NCBI RefSeq assembly: GCF_017916255.1
Contig: NZ_CP072827.1
Location: 930,001 to 994,000, forward strand
Direction: 5' to 3'
Length of the DNA stretch: 64,000 bases
Source of the DNA: Streptomyces mobaraensis NBRC 13819 = DSM 40847
GTDB taxonomy: Bacteria; Actinomycetota; Actinomycetes; Streptomycetales; Streptomycetaceae
The notes under the pieces were generated by a model. The model made no database searches. It was not told where the DNA came from and worked only from the letters and a program-made list of their open reading frames with translations. Made by a program: the position numbers and the translations under genes. This document shows, in pieces, positions 1-14,187 of this stretch (position 1 is its first letter; each line of letters starts with the position of its first letter).

Positions 1-786
1 CAGGGCGTGCCGGAACCGGACACGGGTGCCGCCCGCCTCCGCCAGCGCCCGGGCGAGCAGCATGCCGAGGACGAACTCCAGCAGGCGGGCCGGCGGGAAG
101 GTGTAGACGGCCCAGTAGCGGTGGAGCGTCGTGGGCAGTCCGTAGAACGAGGGCTGCGCCGAGGTGACCGCGGTGACCAGCGCGGGCAGCAGGATCACCG
201 CGAGGGCGGCGGCGCCGGCGCAGGCCCACAGCCGGGCGGCGGGGATCCGCCGGACGAGCGGGATGAGCAGCGGGAACGCCAGGTAGAAGAACGCCTCGCA
301 GGACAGCGACCAGGACACGCCGTTGACGCTGTCGTAGACGTCGAAGACCGGCCACCAGGACTGGACGAGGAAGAGGTTGGGCACCGCCTGGCGGGCGGTG
401 GTCCGGCCGCCCGCCCAGTCGATCAGCAGCAGGGCGGCGAGCCAGGTGACGACGTGCGTCGGGTAGATCTTCGCCGCGCGGCGCCGCCAGAAGGCGCCCG
501 CCCGGTCGCCCGGCCGCGCCGACCAGGCCAGGACGAACCCGCTGAGCAGGAAGAAGAAGGCGACGCCCGAGCGGGCGAGGATCAGCGCGAAGGTGGCCGC
601 CGAGTTGCCCTCCCAGACGCCGTCGAACCAGAAGGTGAAGTAGGTGTGCGCGGCGAACACCGCGAAGGCGGCGGTGAACCGCAGCCCGGTGAGCGTGGGG
701 AGCCGCACGGGGAGCGGTCGGGCCGGTACGGGTGCCGCCGGGGCGGTGCCCGTCGAGGCGGGTAGGGGCTGGGCTGCCGGGGCCAC
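1..786 (-). CDS. Acyltransferase family 3 membrane protein (OafA/YrhL type), 3' end outside window
   Basis: Integral membrane acyltransferase that would move an acyl group onto a sugar, antibiotic or envelope glycan. After an Ala/Pro-rich N-terminus of about 30 residues comes the family opening LTGLRFTAAFAVFAAH, with the conserved R and catalytic-type H. Several hydrophobic helices follow, then the VSWSLSCEAFFYLAFPL segment typical of the family. The chosen start is GTG at 786, preceded by an AGGAG six bases upstream. About 262 codons are visible and the family usually has 350-420, so the C-terminal helices lie beyond base 1. It lies downstream of the NRPS, exporter and epimerase block on the same strand, but a strong hairpin at 887-922 separates it. 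A tailoring role is possible but unproven. Confidence 0.85.
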   Translation of the reverse strand, partial: MAPAAQPLPASTGTAPAAPVPARPLPVRLPTLTGLRFTAAFAVFAAHTYFTFWFDGVWEGNSAATFALILARSGVAFFFLLSGFVLAWSARPGDRAGAFWRRRAAKIYPTHVVTWLAALLLIDWAGGRTTARQAVPNLFLVQSWWPVFDVYDSVNGVSWSLSCEAFFYLAFPLLIPLVRRIPAARLWACAGAAALAVILLPALVTAVTSAQPSFYGLPTTLHRYWAVYTFPPARLLEFVLGMLLARALAEAGGTRVRFRHAL

Positions 787-886
787 GGCGTCTCCTGAGG
801 GAGAAGGGGCGTTTGAGGGAAGAGGGGCGAAAGCGCGCCCGAACGTACCAACGCCAATGGCCGGATGTATGCCAACCGAGGATGGC

Positions 887-922
887 ATTCGGCCCCTGCA
901 ACCGGGGTTGCAGGGGCCGAAT
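887..922 (-). terminator. Perfect 17-bp stem hairpin, likely terminator
   Basis: Bases 887-903 are the exact reverse complement of 906-922, leaving a two-base centre. It lies 65 bases past the stop of the epimerase gene at 987 and before the acyltransferase start at 786. No T-run follows, which is usual for Streptomyces terminators. Confidence 0.6.
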
Positions 923-976
923 TCAGCAGGGGCCGGATTCAGCGGGGGCCGGATGAGCAGGGGGCCGGATGAGCAG
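911..976. repeat. Four imperfect 16-18 bp tandem copies
   Basis: Units CAGGGGCCGAATTCAG, CAGGGGCCGGATTCAG, an 18-base version and GGGGCCGGATGAGCAG follow head to tail. The first copy forms the right arm of the 887-922 hairpin, so the repeat probably grew by slippage from the terminator. Confidence 0.7.
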
Positions 977-986
977 GAGGCCGGGG

Positions 987-2039
987 TCACCACCCCATGC
1001 CGCGGAGCAGGGCCGCCTCCTCCACCGGGGTCAGGCCCGCCGGGGGCCGGCGGCCGGCGGCGCGGCCGAGCCGGTCCGCCAGCACCGCGCGGGCGGTGTC
1101 GGCGACCGGCCGGGCGCGCAGCCCGGCGTCGGCGGACGGGCTCGCGGCCCGGGCGAGGGCACCGTACAGCTCCCTCGGCGGCCAGAGCGGCAGCGAGTGC
1201 GGCCCGGTCCACGGCCGCACGCCGGCCTCGGCGAGGACGGGCTCGGGGACGGGGACGAGTTCGGGTTCCCGGCCCACGGCGTCGGCGACCTCCGCCAGCA
1301 GGTCCGCCAGGGCGGCCGCCGGGCCGACGGCGTCGAACGTCCCGGCCGTCCGCTCCTCCGCCGCGTCGAGGATCCACACGGCCAGGTCGCGGACGTCCAA
1401 CAGCTGCGCGGGCAGCGGAAGCCCGGCCTCCCCGACGGCGGGCGGTACGGCCGTGGGGCCGCCGCGCGCCATCCGCAGCGGCCAGTAGCCGAACGGGCCG
1501 ACGTCGTCCCCCGGGCCGGTGAGCAGCCCGGGGCGGACCACGAACGCCCGCTCGCCGGCCGCCTCCCGCACGGCGTCCTCGCAGGCCAGCTTGACGCCGC
1601 CGTACCGCGCCTGGGACGGCTCGGGGTCGCGGGCCGGGTCGTAGGCGGCGGTGTCGCCGGGCAGGGCGGGCCGCAGCCGGGCGGTGCGGGCGTCCTGCCC
1701 GGGGGTGTGGGTGTCGGCGTACACACTGATGGAGGAGACGAACGTCCAGTGGGCGGCGGTCACCGCGGCCAGCGCCTCCCGCACCCAGGGCAGGGCGAGG
1801 GTCGCGGTCTCGACGGCGGCGTCGAACGGGGTGCCGCGCAGGGCGTCGAGGGCGCCGGGCGCGGCCCGGTCCGCGCGCAGCAGGCGGGCCCCGGCGGGCG
1901 GTTCACCGCCGGTGCCGCGCGCCACGCAGGTGACGTCGTGGCCGCGGGCCACGGCCTCGCGGGCGATGGCGCCGGAGACGAAGCCGGTGCCGCCCAGGAC
2001 CAGGAGGCGCAGCGGGGAGGTGCGGCCGGACGAAGGCAT
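987..2039 (-). CDS. NAD-dependent epimerase/dehydratase family protein (extended SDR)
   Basis: A 350-residue protein with an N-terminal Rossmann fold: LLVLGGTGFVSGAIAREA is the GxxGFxG-type dinucleotide motif near residues 12-29. A DARTARLRP-like specificity region and an RYGGVKLACED segment (YxxxK) near residue 150 supply the catalytic Tyr and Lys. Start ATG at 2039 has an AGGAG eight bases upstream. It begins 36 bases after the exporter stop, so the two are probably co-transcribed. The substrate cannot be read from sequence. Its position suggests reduction or epimerisation in the adjacent NRPS pathway, but related genes also occur alone in Streptomyces. Confidence 0.85.
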   Translation of the reverse strand: MPSSGRTSPLRLLVLGGTGFVSGAIAREAVARGHDVTCVARGTGGEPPAGARLLRADRAAPGALDALRGTPFDAAVETATLALPWVREALAAVTAAHWTFVSSISVYADTHTPGQDARTARLRPALPGDTAAYDPARDPEPSQARYGGVKLACEDAVREAAGERAFVVRPGLLTGPGDDVGPFGYWPLRMARGGPTAVPPAVGEAGLPLPAQLLDVRDLAVWILDAAEERTAGTFDAVGPAAALADLLAEVADAVGREPELVPVPEPVLAEAGVRPWTGPHSLPLWPPRELYGALARAASPSADAGLRARPVADTARAVLADRLGRAAGRRPPAGLTPVEEAALLRGMGW

Positions 2040-2075
2040 GCGGGGACTCCTGGTGCGGGGGAACGGGCTGGGGGC

Positions 2076-3650
2076 TCAGGCCGGTTCGGGCTCGGCCTTG
2101 TCCGGGGTCTTCTCCGGTTCGGGGGCGCCGGTGAGCAGGTCCTTCTTGCGGACGAGGGTCAGCGCGACGGCCGCGGTGCCCACGCAGATGATCGCGGCCC
2201 AGGTCATCACGTTGGACGCGCCGTCGGACACGGCCGTCTCCAGCGTGCGGCGGACCTGGCCGGTCACGGCGTCGGGGACGTGCTCCAGGGCGCGGGAGAT
2301 GTCGCCCTGCGCGGCGGCGGAGACGATCTCGTCGTGGTCGGCGCCGGCGAGCACCGGTTCCCCGCCGGCGCGGTCGGAGATGCGGTCGCGGAAGAGGATG
2401 CCGAAGATCGCGGCGCCGGCGCCCGCGCCGAACATGAAGAGGCTGTTGATGGCTCCGGACGCCATGCCGGCGCGCTGCTTGGGCACCACGTTCACGGCGA
2501 GGGACATCGACGGGCTGCCGGCCAGTCCGCCGCCCACGCCCCACAGGAGCAGGCCGGGCAGGGCGGCCCAGATGGCGGTGTCGCGGTCGAAGGACCAGGC
2601 CATGGCGAGGCCGCCGATCGCGAGGATGCCGAAGCCCGCGGCGATGATGTGCGACGGCGAGTACTTGGCCTGGAGCTTGCCGGCCACCAGGCCCATGCCG
2701 AGCTGCGGGGCGAAGATGGCCATCATCAGCAGGCCGTTCTGCAGCGGGCTGAGCCCCCGGGCGCTCTGGAAGTACAGGATGTAGTACACCGAACCGCCGA
2801 CCGTGGCGAAGCGGGAGAAGAAGGCGATCAGGGTGGCCGCGACGAAGGTGGGCACCCTGAACAGCGACAGGTCCAGCGTGGGCGCCTGCACCCGCCGTTC
2901 CAGCACCAGGAATCCGGCGAGCAGCACCACGCCCACCCCGAGCTGGGCGAGGGTCGCGGCGCTCCCCCAGCCCTGGTCCTCGCCGCGGGTCAGGCCGAAG
3001 TTGATGACGCCGAGAGTGAGGACGAGCAGTCCCGCGCCGGTCCAGTCGATGCCGGACAGGGAGGTGCGGGGCGGGTCGGCGGGCAGCCGGGTGCGGCAGA
3101 GGAAGAGGGCTATCGCGCCGATGGGCACGTTGATCAGGAACAGGTAGCGCCACTGGGTGAGGTCGACCAGCAGGCCGCCGATGACCGGCGCGACCGCGCC
3201 GCAGGCGCCGAGGGTGGTGCCCCAGACGGCGATCGCCATGTTGCGGGCCTGGCCCTCGTAGACCTGGGCGATCAGCGGCATCGCGTTGGCGAGGACGAAG
3301 GCGGCGCCGACGCCCTGCACCCCGCGGGCCAGGTCGAGCGTCAGCGCGTTGGGGGCGACGCCGCAGGCGAGGGACGAGAGGGTGAACAGGGCGATGCCGC
3401 TCATGAACATCGCCCGGCGGCCCAGCCGGTCGGACAGCGAGCCGGCCGCCTGCTGGAAGGCGCCGAACGTGACCGTGTAGCCGATGATGATCCACTGCAG
3501 CGCGGCCAGTGAACCGCCGAGGTCCGACTGGATCGAGGGCAGCGCCACGGAAACGATAGTGATATCGATGACCAATAGCGCCGAGGCGACGACGGTGATG
3601 ATGAGCACGATGCGGGCCTGCCGGCCCACCGCGGTATCCGTGGCGCTCAC
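2076..3650 (-). CDS. MFS transporter, DHA2 (EmrB/QacA) family, 14 TM helices
   Basis: Proton-coupled drug or metabolite exporter of 524 residues. The N-terminus VGRQARIVLIITVVASALLV leads into helix 1. The DHA2 features DITIVSVALPSIQ (motif D1) and LSDRLGRRAMF (motif A) follow. The length and number of hydrophobic segments fit 14 helices, and the C-terminal tail is Glu/Pro-rich. The start is GTG at 3650, five bases after GGAGAGG; the ATG at 3710 lacks a ribosome binding site and lies in the regulatory region. A hairpin at 3811-3843 separates it from the NRPS genes. A DtxR-like palindrome and a Zur-like site lie upstream, so metal-responsive export of the NRPS product is a reasonable inference. 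Confidence 0.9.
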   Translation of the reverse strand: MSATDTAVGRQARIVLIITVVASALLVIDITIVSVALPSIQSDLGGSLAALQWIIIGYTVTFGAFQQAAGSLSDRLGRRAMFMSGIALFTLSSLACGVAPNALTLDLARGVQGVGAAFVLANAMPLIAQVYEGQARNMAIAVWGTTLGACGAVAPVIGGLLVDLTQWRYLFLINVPIGAIALFLCRTRLPADPPRTSLSGIDWTGAGLLVLTLGVINFGLTRGEDQGWGSAATLAQLGVGVVLLAGFLVLERRVQAPTLDLSLFRVPTFVAATLIAFFSRFATVGGSVYYILYFQSARGLSPLQNGLLMMAIFAPQLGMGLVAGKLQAKYSPSHIIAAGFGILAIGGLAMAWSFDRDTAIWAALPGLLLWGVGGGLAGSPSMSLAVNVVPKQRAGMASGAINSLFMFGAGAGAAIFGILFRDRISDRAGGEPVLAGADHDEIVSAAAQGDISRALEHVPDAVTGQVRRTLETAVSDGASNVMTWAAIICVGTAAVALTLVRKKDLLTGAPEPEKTPDKAEPEPA

Positions 3651-3704
3651 TAAAGCCTCTCCGTTTGGGTTGCTGCGGCGGCCGGCGGGCCATGGGCGGT
3701 GCAT

Positions 3705-3719
3705 TGACAATCGTTTCCG
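3705..3719. promoter_or_regulatory. Zur-box-like 15-mer upstream of exporter
   Basis: TGACAATCGTTTCCG matches 11 of 15 positions of the Streptomyces Zur-type consensus as I recall it (TGAAAATCATTTTCA). It lies 55-69 bases upstream of the exporter GTG at 3650, where a repressor would overlap a promoter. No strong -10/-35 pair is evident. It is a candidate only. Confidence 0.35.
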
Positions 3720-3751
3720 AATTCATTTCCGGCGTACCGCCGCCTCATCGA

Positions 3752-3767
3752 GTAAGGGTTACCTTAC
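3752..3767. promoter_or_regulatory. DtxR/IdeR (DmdR)-like iron-box palindrome upstream of exporter
   Basis: GTAAGGGTTACCTTAC is an inverted repeat with 6-bp arms and a 4-base spacer. It fits the core TWAGG-N4-CCTWA of DtxR-family operators and about 14 of 19 positions of the longer consensus as I recall it. It sits 102 bases upstream of the exporter start and downstream of the NRPS terminator, so it would act on the exporter-epimerase unit. Confidence 0.45.
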
Positions 3768-3810
3768 CGCGCATGGTGGCGGCGAGTTTAGCACTCGATT
3801 TCCGGTTATT

Positions 3811-3843
3811 CGGAGGGCGGCCGAGAATTTCGGCCGCCCTCCG
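3811..3843 (-). terminator. 14-bp perfect hairpin after the NRPS genes
   Basis: CGGAGGGCGGCCGA (3811-3824) pairs exactly with 3830-3843 around a 5-base loop. It begins 32 bases after the stop of the adenylation gene at 3875, in the right place to end the NRPS transcript before the exporter promoter. Confidence 0.75.
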
Positions 3844-3874
3844 TTCCGCAGGAATTCCCGGGCCCGACGGCGGG

Positions 3875-5364
3875 TCAGCCGGGCGGCACGGGGAGGGCGT
3901 TGACGTCGATTTTCCCGGTGACGGTGAGCGGCAGGGAGGCCATCGGGACGAAGACGGAGGGGACCATGTAGGACGGCAGCCGGTCGCCCAGGTGCTTCCG
4001 CAGTATGGCGGGGTCCGGTGCGCCGTCGCACTCGACGTACGCGACGAGCCCGGCCGTGTCGGCGCCGCCGCCGCGGGCGACGACGGCGGCCCGGCGGATC
4101 TCGGGCCGCTCCAGCAGGACGCCCTCGATCTCCCCCGGCTCGATCCGCAGCCCTCGCACCTTCACCTGCTGGTCCGCCCGGCCCAGGTAGTCGAGTTCGC
4201 CCGAGGGCAGCCGCCGGGCCAGGTCGCCCGTCCGGTACATCCGGGCCCCGGGCTCACCGGAGAACGGGTCCGGGAGGAACCGTTCGGCCGTGAGCCCCGG
4301 CCGGTGCAGATAGCCGCGGGCCAGACCGGCCCCGGCGAGGAAGAGTTCCCCGGCCTCGCCGTCCGGCACCGGACGGCCGGTGGCGTCCAGGACGTACGCG
4401 GCCGTCCCCGTCACCGGCCGGCCGATCAGCGGCTTGGCGCAGCCCCGGGGGACCCGGCTCCAGGTGGAGTACGTGGTGTCCTCGGTCGGGCCGTAGAGGT
4501 TGTGCACGCGCTCCACGGTCCCGGTGCCGTACAACTTCTGCGCCAGGGTGGCCGGAAGCGCCTCCCCCGCCAGGTTGACCGTCAGCACCGAGGCGGGCAG
4601 CGGTCCGGAGGCCAGCAGGTCGAGGAGGAGGCTGGGGACGGAGTTGACGAGGGTGACGGGACGCCGGGCGGCGGCCACCGGCAGGTGGAAGACCGTCTCC
4701 GCCAGGACGACCGTGCCGCCGCAGGCGAGCGGGGTGAACAGCTCGAAGACCGACAGGTCGAAGCAGAGCGAGGTGGACGCCAGGGTGTACCGCAGCTCCC
4801 GGGGCGTGAACTCGGTCAGCGCCCAGTCCAGGAAGGCCGCCGCGCTGCGGTGTTCGACGGCCACGCCCTTGGGGCGGCCCGTGGAGCCCGAGGTGTAGAG
4901 GACGTAGGCGAGGTTCCCGGCCTCGGGGCCCGCCGCGGGGGCCGGGTCCTCGGCGGCGATACGGGACCAGTCGCGGTCCAGCGACACCACCGTGCCGGGG
5001 GCGCCCGCCAGCCGGCCGCGGTACGCGTCCTCGGTGACGACCAGCCGCGCGCCGCTGTCCCGCAGCATGAACTCCATGCGGTCGGCGGGGAACGCCGGGT
5101 CCAGCGGCACGTACGCCGCCCCGGCCTTGAGCACCCCGAGCACGGCGACCACCAGCCAGGGGGTGCGGCCCAGGCAGACGCCGACGGGTGTCTCCGGCCC
5201 GGCGCCGAGCCGCCGCAGGTGGGCGGCCAGCGCCTCGGCGGACTCCTCCAGCTCCCGGTAGGTCAGCCGTTCCCGGCCGGCCGCCACCGCCTCGGCGTCC
5301 GGGGTCGCCGCCGCCTGGCGGGCGACGCGTTCGTGCAACAGCGGGGCCTGATGATCCGTCATGT

Positions 5365-5368
<4 letters not shown>
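3875..5368 (-). CDS. Stand-alone NRPS adenylation protein
   Basis: Amino-acid adenylating enzyme of 497 residues with a complete A domain: LTYREL near 35, LYTSGSTGRPKGV (A3) near 155, CFDLSVFELF (A4), NLYGPTEDTTY (A5), MYRTGDLARR (A7) and TVTGKIDVNALP (A10, catalytic Lys) just before the end. It has no carrier, condensation or thioesterase domain, so it must load a carrier in trans. The binding-pocket residues read by eye are D-L-F-N-N-A-L-T-Y-K, a pattern I associate with alanine; this is unverified. The GTG start at 5368 overlaps the NRPS stop by four bases (GTGA), implying translational coupling. An ATG two codons later is the alternative start. Confidence 0.9.
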
Positions 5369-11067
<5,699 letters not shown>

Positions 11068-11478
11068 TTGGCGGAGCCGTCGAGCTTGGGGTTCTTCAGA
11101 TCGCGGCGCAGGATGTCGTTGCGGGTGTCGCAGCCGTTACCGGAGCCGGGAGCGTCGGTCCGGTCCGACCACGCCTGGCCGAAGTGCTTCTTCCGGTCGT
11201 AACCGGCCTTCGGGGCGGCCTTCTTGACCGGCAGTTCCGCCAGCGCCGCCTTCACCGATCCCGGCTTGCCGTCGGAGGAGCCGCCGGACTTGTCGTCCCG
11301 GTCCTTCGAACACGCTGTCAGCAGCACCGGCAGCAGGAGAGTGGCGGCGACGGCGCCTCTTCGTCGGGGGCTGGTCTGGTACGGCACCGGTGTCTCGTTT
11401 CGTTCTGTTGATGGTGTTCGGGTGGGGGTCGGCGGTCGGTCAGCGCGCATCCGGCCCTCAGCCCGGCGCCCCCGGTTC

Positions 11479-11841
11479 TCAGGAGTGGCGGTTGCCGGGC
11501 GGGCCGGTCCTGACGCGGCGGCGGAGGACGCGTCTCCGCCGCCCCTTCCCGCCGCCGTCCATGACGAACTTCAGCCACAGTTCGGCGCCGCGGGCCGCCA
11601 GGAGCCGCCGGCGCTCCCGGCGCGAGCGCGGGCGTGCGGGGTCCGCGTCCCGCGCGGCCTGCGCCGGGAGCGCGGCGGCGGCGAGGCGGTGGCCCGCCCG
11701 TGCGAGGTCGGCCAGGACGCGTTCCCGGTGCCGCTCGCCGCGACCGCCGTGCAACTCCGTGTACAAACCCTCGATTTCCGCCACGGCGGCACTGATGAGC
11801 AGGTCGCCGCCGCCCGTCGATGCCGTCCTGTCCCGCGCCAT
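11479..11841 (-). CDS. Hypothetical basic protein, 120 aa
   Basis: No family recognised. The protein starts MARDRTASTGGGDLLISAA, continues with an amphipathic segment (AEIEGLYTELHGG), and its second half is very rich in Arg with an RSRRERRRLLAARGAELWLKF stretch. It has no signal peptide or membrane helix. ATG 11841 follows an AGGGGG at good spacing. An in-frame GTG at 11940 would add 33 residues across three 13-bp repeats and is less likely. Expression is supported only by the ribosome binding site and the upstream 19-nt motif at 11911-11929. Confidence 0.5.
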   Translation of the reverse strand: MARDRTASTGGGDLLISAAVAEIEGLYTELHGGRGERHRERVLADLARAGHRLAAAALPAQAARDADPARPRSRRERRRLLAARGAELWLKFVMDGGGKGRRRRVLRRRVRTGPPGNRHS

Positions 11842-11861
11842 CCGCAGCCCCCTTCGGACGA

Positions 11862-11900
11862 GTGGTCGCGACGCGTGGTGGCGACGCGTGGTCGCCGGGT
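11862..11900. repeat. Three 13-bp direct repeats
   Basis: GTGGTCGCGACGC, GTGGTGGCGACGC and GTGGTCGCCGGGT lie head to tail between the 19-nt motif and the start at 11841. The third copy is diverged. They may belong to the 5' untranslated region. Confidence 0.6.
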
Positions 11901-11910
11901 CGCGCACATG

Positions 11911-11929
11911 ACTTGCCCAACTGCGCAAC
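11911..11929 (-). promoter_or_regulatory. Copy 1 of shared 19-nt motif (ACTT-N7-TGCGCAA)
   Basis: Read on the minus strand it is GTTGCGCAGTTGGGCAAGT. It shares TTGCGCA and AAGT, with identical spacing, with copies at 12258 and 13757. It lies 70 bases upstream of the gene starting at 11841. Its -10-like end (GCAAGT) is poorer than in the other two copies. Confidence 0.5.
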
Positions 11930-12020
11930 CGGGCAACCACGTGGGCCGGAGATCGTCCTGCCGCACGGGCGGCCGGGAGGGGAGGTGTGAGGGGACGCGA
12001 GGGGACGCGAGGAGAGGGGG

Positions 12021-12251
12021 CTACGGGCTGGCCGGGTCGAAGCCGTAGCGGAGCGGCTCGTCGTCCACGCGCAGGTCGCGCCGGTAGATGTACAGCGCGT
12101 CCACCCGCACGTCATCGGCGGGGACTTCGGCGCCACACGGACGGGTGACCTGCAGCACCGACGGCCGGTCGGTCACCTTGATCCTCACGCCGTCGGCCGG
12201 CCCTCCGGCCAGCACCGCCGTCTCCCGCTTCCGCACGCCGTATCCCGCCAT
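12021..12251 (-). CDS. Small conserved hypothetical protein, 76 aa
   Basis: Begins MAGYGVRKRETAVLAGGPADG. The GGPADG turn followed by short beta-strand-like segments and ending YIYRRDLRVDDEPLRYGFD resembles small proteins common in Streptomyces and their phages; I cannot name the family. There is no Shine-Dalgarno sequence. A TAAAGT hexamer ends exactly six bases before the ATG at 12251, so the mRNA is probably leaderless. The upstream TTGCGCAA of the shared motif would overlap this promoter. Confidence 0.65.
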   Translation of the reverse strand: MAGYGVRKRETAVLAGGPADGVRIKVTDRPSVLQVTRPCGAEVPADDVRVDALYIYRRDLRVDDEPLRYGFDPASP

Positions 12252-12257
12252 GGGGAC

Positions 12258-12276
12258 ACTTTAAGCATTGCGCAAG
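12258..12276 (-). promoter_or_regulatory. Copy 2 of shared 19-nt motif, includes -10 TAAAGT
   Basis: Minus strand: CTTGCGCAATGCTTAAAGT. The final TAAAGT fits a -10 (TAnnnT) and would place transcription start on the ATG at 12251. TTGCGCA sits six to thirteen bases upstream of it, inside the normal spacer, so it is better read as an operator than as a -35. Confidence 0.6.
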
Positions 12277-12318
12277 TGAGGAACAAACAGTGCCGGCCCG
12301 AGGATGGCGGAAGGGCCG

Positions 12319-13596
12319 TCAGTCCTCGTAGTAGTTGTTGACGATCACGTCCGGCTCGTCGTCGTCGAACGCCTCGTTCAGCAGCGCGCCGCCGACGAGA
12401 CCGGCGGCACCGGCGCCGATGAGCGCACCCGCGCCGAAGCGGCGCCCGCCCTGCTGTCCGCCGCCCTGCTGCGGGTCGGCGTGCGGGGCCGGGTAGCCCT
12501 GCTGGGGCTGCGGGTACCCCTGCTGCGGCTGGGGGTAGCCGGCCTGCGGGTAACCCTGCTGCTGGGGCTGCGGATACCCCTGCTGCTGCGGGGTGTAGTA
12601 CGGGGGCGGGGTGGTCTGCACACGGTGCGCGCAGCCGCCGCACGCCTGGACCGGCCGGGGCACGCCCCACTGCGGCGACCAGGACACCGTCGTCATGCCG
12701 GGGCCGTGGCTGGGGTCGAAGAAGCAGGTCACGGAAGGACTCCCTGTGGGTTGCTGAGGTGCCGCCGCGATCGTCGGCGCGGTGTGGGGCGTCGAGGGGA
12801 CGACGACCGTCGGTGTCGGCGTAGAGGGCGGGGCCGGTGTGGAGGGCGGGGTCGGCGCCGGGGCGGGGGCGCCGTCGGCGGCCTTCAGGATCCGCGCGGA
12901 CGCGGCGGGTCCGGTGGACGAGGCCGGTGTCACGGACGCGGCGGGTCCGGCCGACGAGGCCTGTGTCACGGACGCGGCCGGCGGCACGGACGCGGCCGGC
13001 GCCGTCGGGGCCGGCGCCGCGTCGCGCAGCACGTCCACCCCGTAGTCCGCGGCGATCCCCGCGAGCCCCGAGGCGTACCCCTGCCCCACCGCCCGGAACT
13101 TCCACTCGGCGCCGTGGCGGTACAACTCGCCGAAGACCATGGCGGTCTCGTCACCGGCGTCCCCGGCCGCGAGTTCGTAGCGGGCCAGTTCGGCCCCGCC
13201 CTCCCGGTCGGTGACCCGGATGTGCGCTCCGCGGACCTGCCGGAAGTCCTGGCCGCGCGTCTCGGGCTCGTAGAGGGACACCGGGAAGACGATCTTCGCC
13301 ACCTCCGCGGGGACCCGCCCGAGATCGACGTGGATCCGCTGGGCGTCGCCCGCCGGGCCGGCGCCGCCGGCGTCCCCGGCGTGCCGGACGGAACCGTCCG
13401 GGCTGGTCAGGTTGTTGAAGAAGACGAAGTGCCCGTCGGAGAGCACCTTCCCGGACCCGCCGCACAGCAGCGCGCTGGCGTCCAGGTCGCATCCCGGGGC
13501 CGCCTGCCAGCCCAGCCCGACCGTCACCGCGGTCAGCCCGGGGGCCTGCCTGCTCAGCGAGACGTTGCCGCCCTTGGTCAGGGCCACACCCGCCAC
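12319..13596 (-). CDS. TerD-family protein with Pro/Gln-rich C-terminal tail
   Basis: Cytoplasmic calcium-binding stress protein of the tellurite-resistance/TerD family, 425 residues. The TerD domain fills residues 1-180: [53 protein letters not shown] and [20 protein letters not shown], including the acidic DLDAS cluster. A low-complexity linker rich in Ala, Ser, Pro and Thr follows, then [14 protein letters not shown] with a CGGC pair and repeated [12 protein letters not shown] units, ending [18 protein letters not shown]. The GTG start at 13596 has AAGGGAG upstream and begins the TerD fold at its normal residue. The frame is open to 13737, but those 47 residues match nothing. Confidence 0.85.
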   Translation of the reverse strand: MAGVALTKGGNVSLSRQAPGLTAVTVGLGWQAAPGCDLDASALLCGGSGKVLSDGHFVFFNNLTSPDGSVRHAGDAGGAGPAGDAQRIHVDLGRVPAEVAKIVFPVSLYEPETRGQDFRQVRGAHIRVTDREGGAELARYELAAGDAGDETAMVFGELYRHGAEWKFRAVGQGYASGLAGIAADYGVDVLRDAAPAPTAPAASVPPAASVTQASSAGPAASVTPASSTGPAASARILKAADGAPAPAPTPPSTPAPPSTPTPTVVVPSTPHTAPTIAAAPQQPTGSPSVTCFFDPSHGPGMTTVSWSPQWGVPRPVQACGGCAHRVQTTPPPYYTPQQQGYPQPQQQGYPQAGYPQPQQGYPQPQQGYPAPHADPQQGGGQQGGRRFGAGALIGAGAAGLVGGALLNEAFDDDEPDVIVNNYYED

Positions 13597-13756
13597 ACCG
13601 CTCTCCCTTCCCTCACAACCACTCCGGCCCCGCGCGGCACACCGCACGGGATGCGCTCGGAGCCCGTCGTCCGATTTCCCTGCCGGTGTCATGATTCCGC
13701 CCGGGAACGTCATGCCGTCCCGGCTCGTCATCACCATGTCACCGTCTGATGCGCAT

Positions 13757-13775
13757 ACTTTAGCGCTTGCGCAAC
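13757..13775 (-). promoter_or_regulatory. Copy 3 of shared 19-nt motif between terD and glsB-like gene
   Basis: Minus strand: GTTGCGCAAGCGCTAAAGT. It carries the same TTGCGCA and TAAAGT parts as copy 2. It is 160 bases upstream of the terD start at 13596 and 94 bases from the divergent gene at 13869, so it could serve either or both. Confidence 0.6.
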
Positions 13776-13868
13776 AAGGGAACCGTAGGGGTGGTTCCGA
13801 CCGTTCTCACCACCGACGGCGAACGACGGGGCCGCGCCGGGCACCCCGGAAAGGGCGGAGGAACACAC

Positions 13869-14135
13869 ATGGGCATCATCGGCTGGATCGTCCTGGGCCT
13901 GCTGGCCGGAGCGATAGCGAAGATCCTGCTCCCGGGCCGGGATCCGGGCGGCCTCATCGGCACCACCCTCATCGGCATCGCGGGCTCGTTCATCGGCGGC
14001 TGGCTGTCGGCGAAGTTCCTGCACCGGTCGGTCACCCACCACTTCTTCGACGCGGCCACCTGGGCCGCCGCCATCGGGGGCTCGCTCGTCCTGCTGATCG
14101 GGTACCGCATTCTGTTCGGCAACTCGCGCGACTGA
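13869..14135 (+). CDS. GlsB/YeaQ/YmgE family stress-response membrane protein
   Basis: An 88-residue protein of three short transmembrane helices rich in Gly: MGIIGWIVLGLLAGAIAKIL, then PGRDPGG in the loop, LIGTTLIGIAGSFIGGWL and AAIGGSLVLLIGYRILFG. This matches the transglycosylase-associated (YeaQ/YmgE) family, which is slightly longer here because of a KFLHRSVTHHFFD insert before the last helix. ATG 13869 has GGAGG eight bases upstream; the frame opens earlier, but those codons look untranslated. The family is linked to general stress and has no proven enzymatic role. Confidence 0.9.
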   Translation: MGIIGWIVLGLLAGAIAKILLPGRDPGGLIGTTLIGIAGSFIGGWLSAKFLHRSVTHHFFDAATWAAAIGGSLVLLIGYRILFGNSRD

Positions 14136-14187
14136 GCCGTCAACCGGCCCGGCCGCCCTCACATGACCGGGCCGCCGCGCCCCGGCG

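Noticed and set aside
969..3512. Very long plus-strand frame opposite the epimerase and exporter
   Set aside because: It is an antisense shadow of high-GC codons: Gly/Arg/Ala-rich, no ribosome binding site, no family, while both minus-strand genes are clearly real.
12478..12600. Repeated CTGCTG/GGGTA pattern, considered as a separate repeat element
   Set aside because: It is the coding sequence of the QQGYPQ-rich TerD tail and needs no other explanation.
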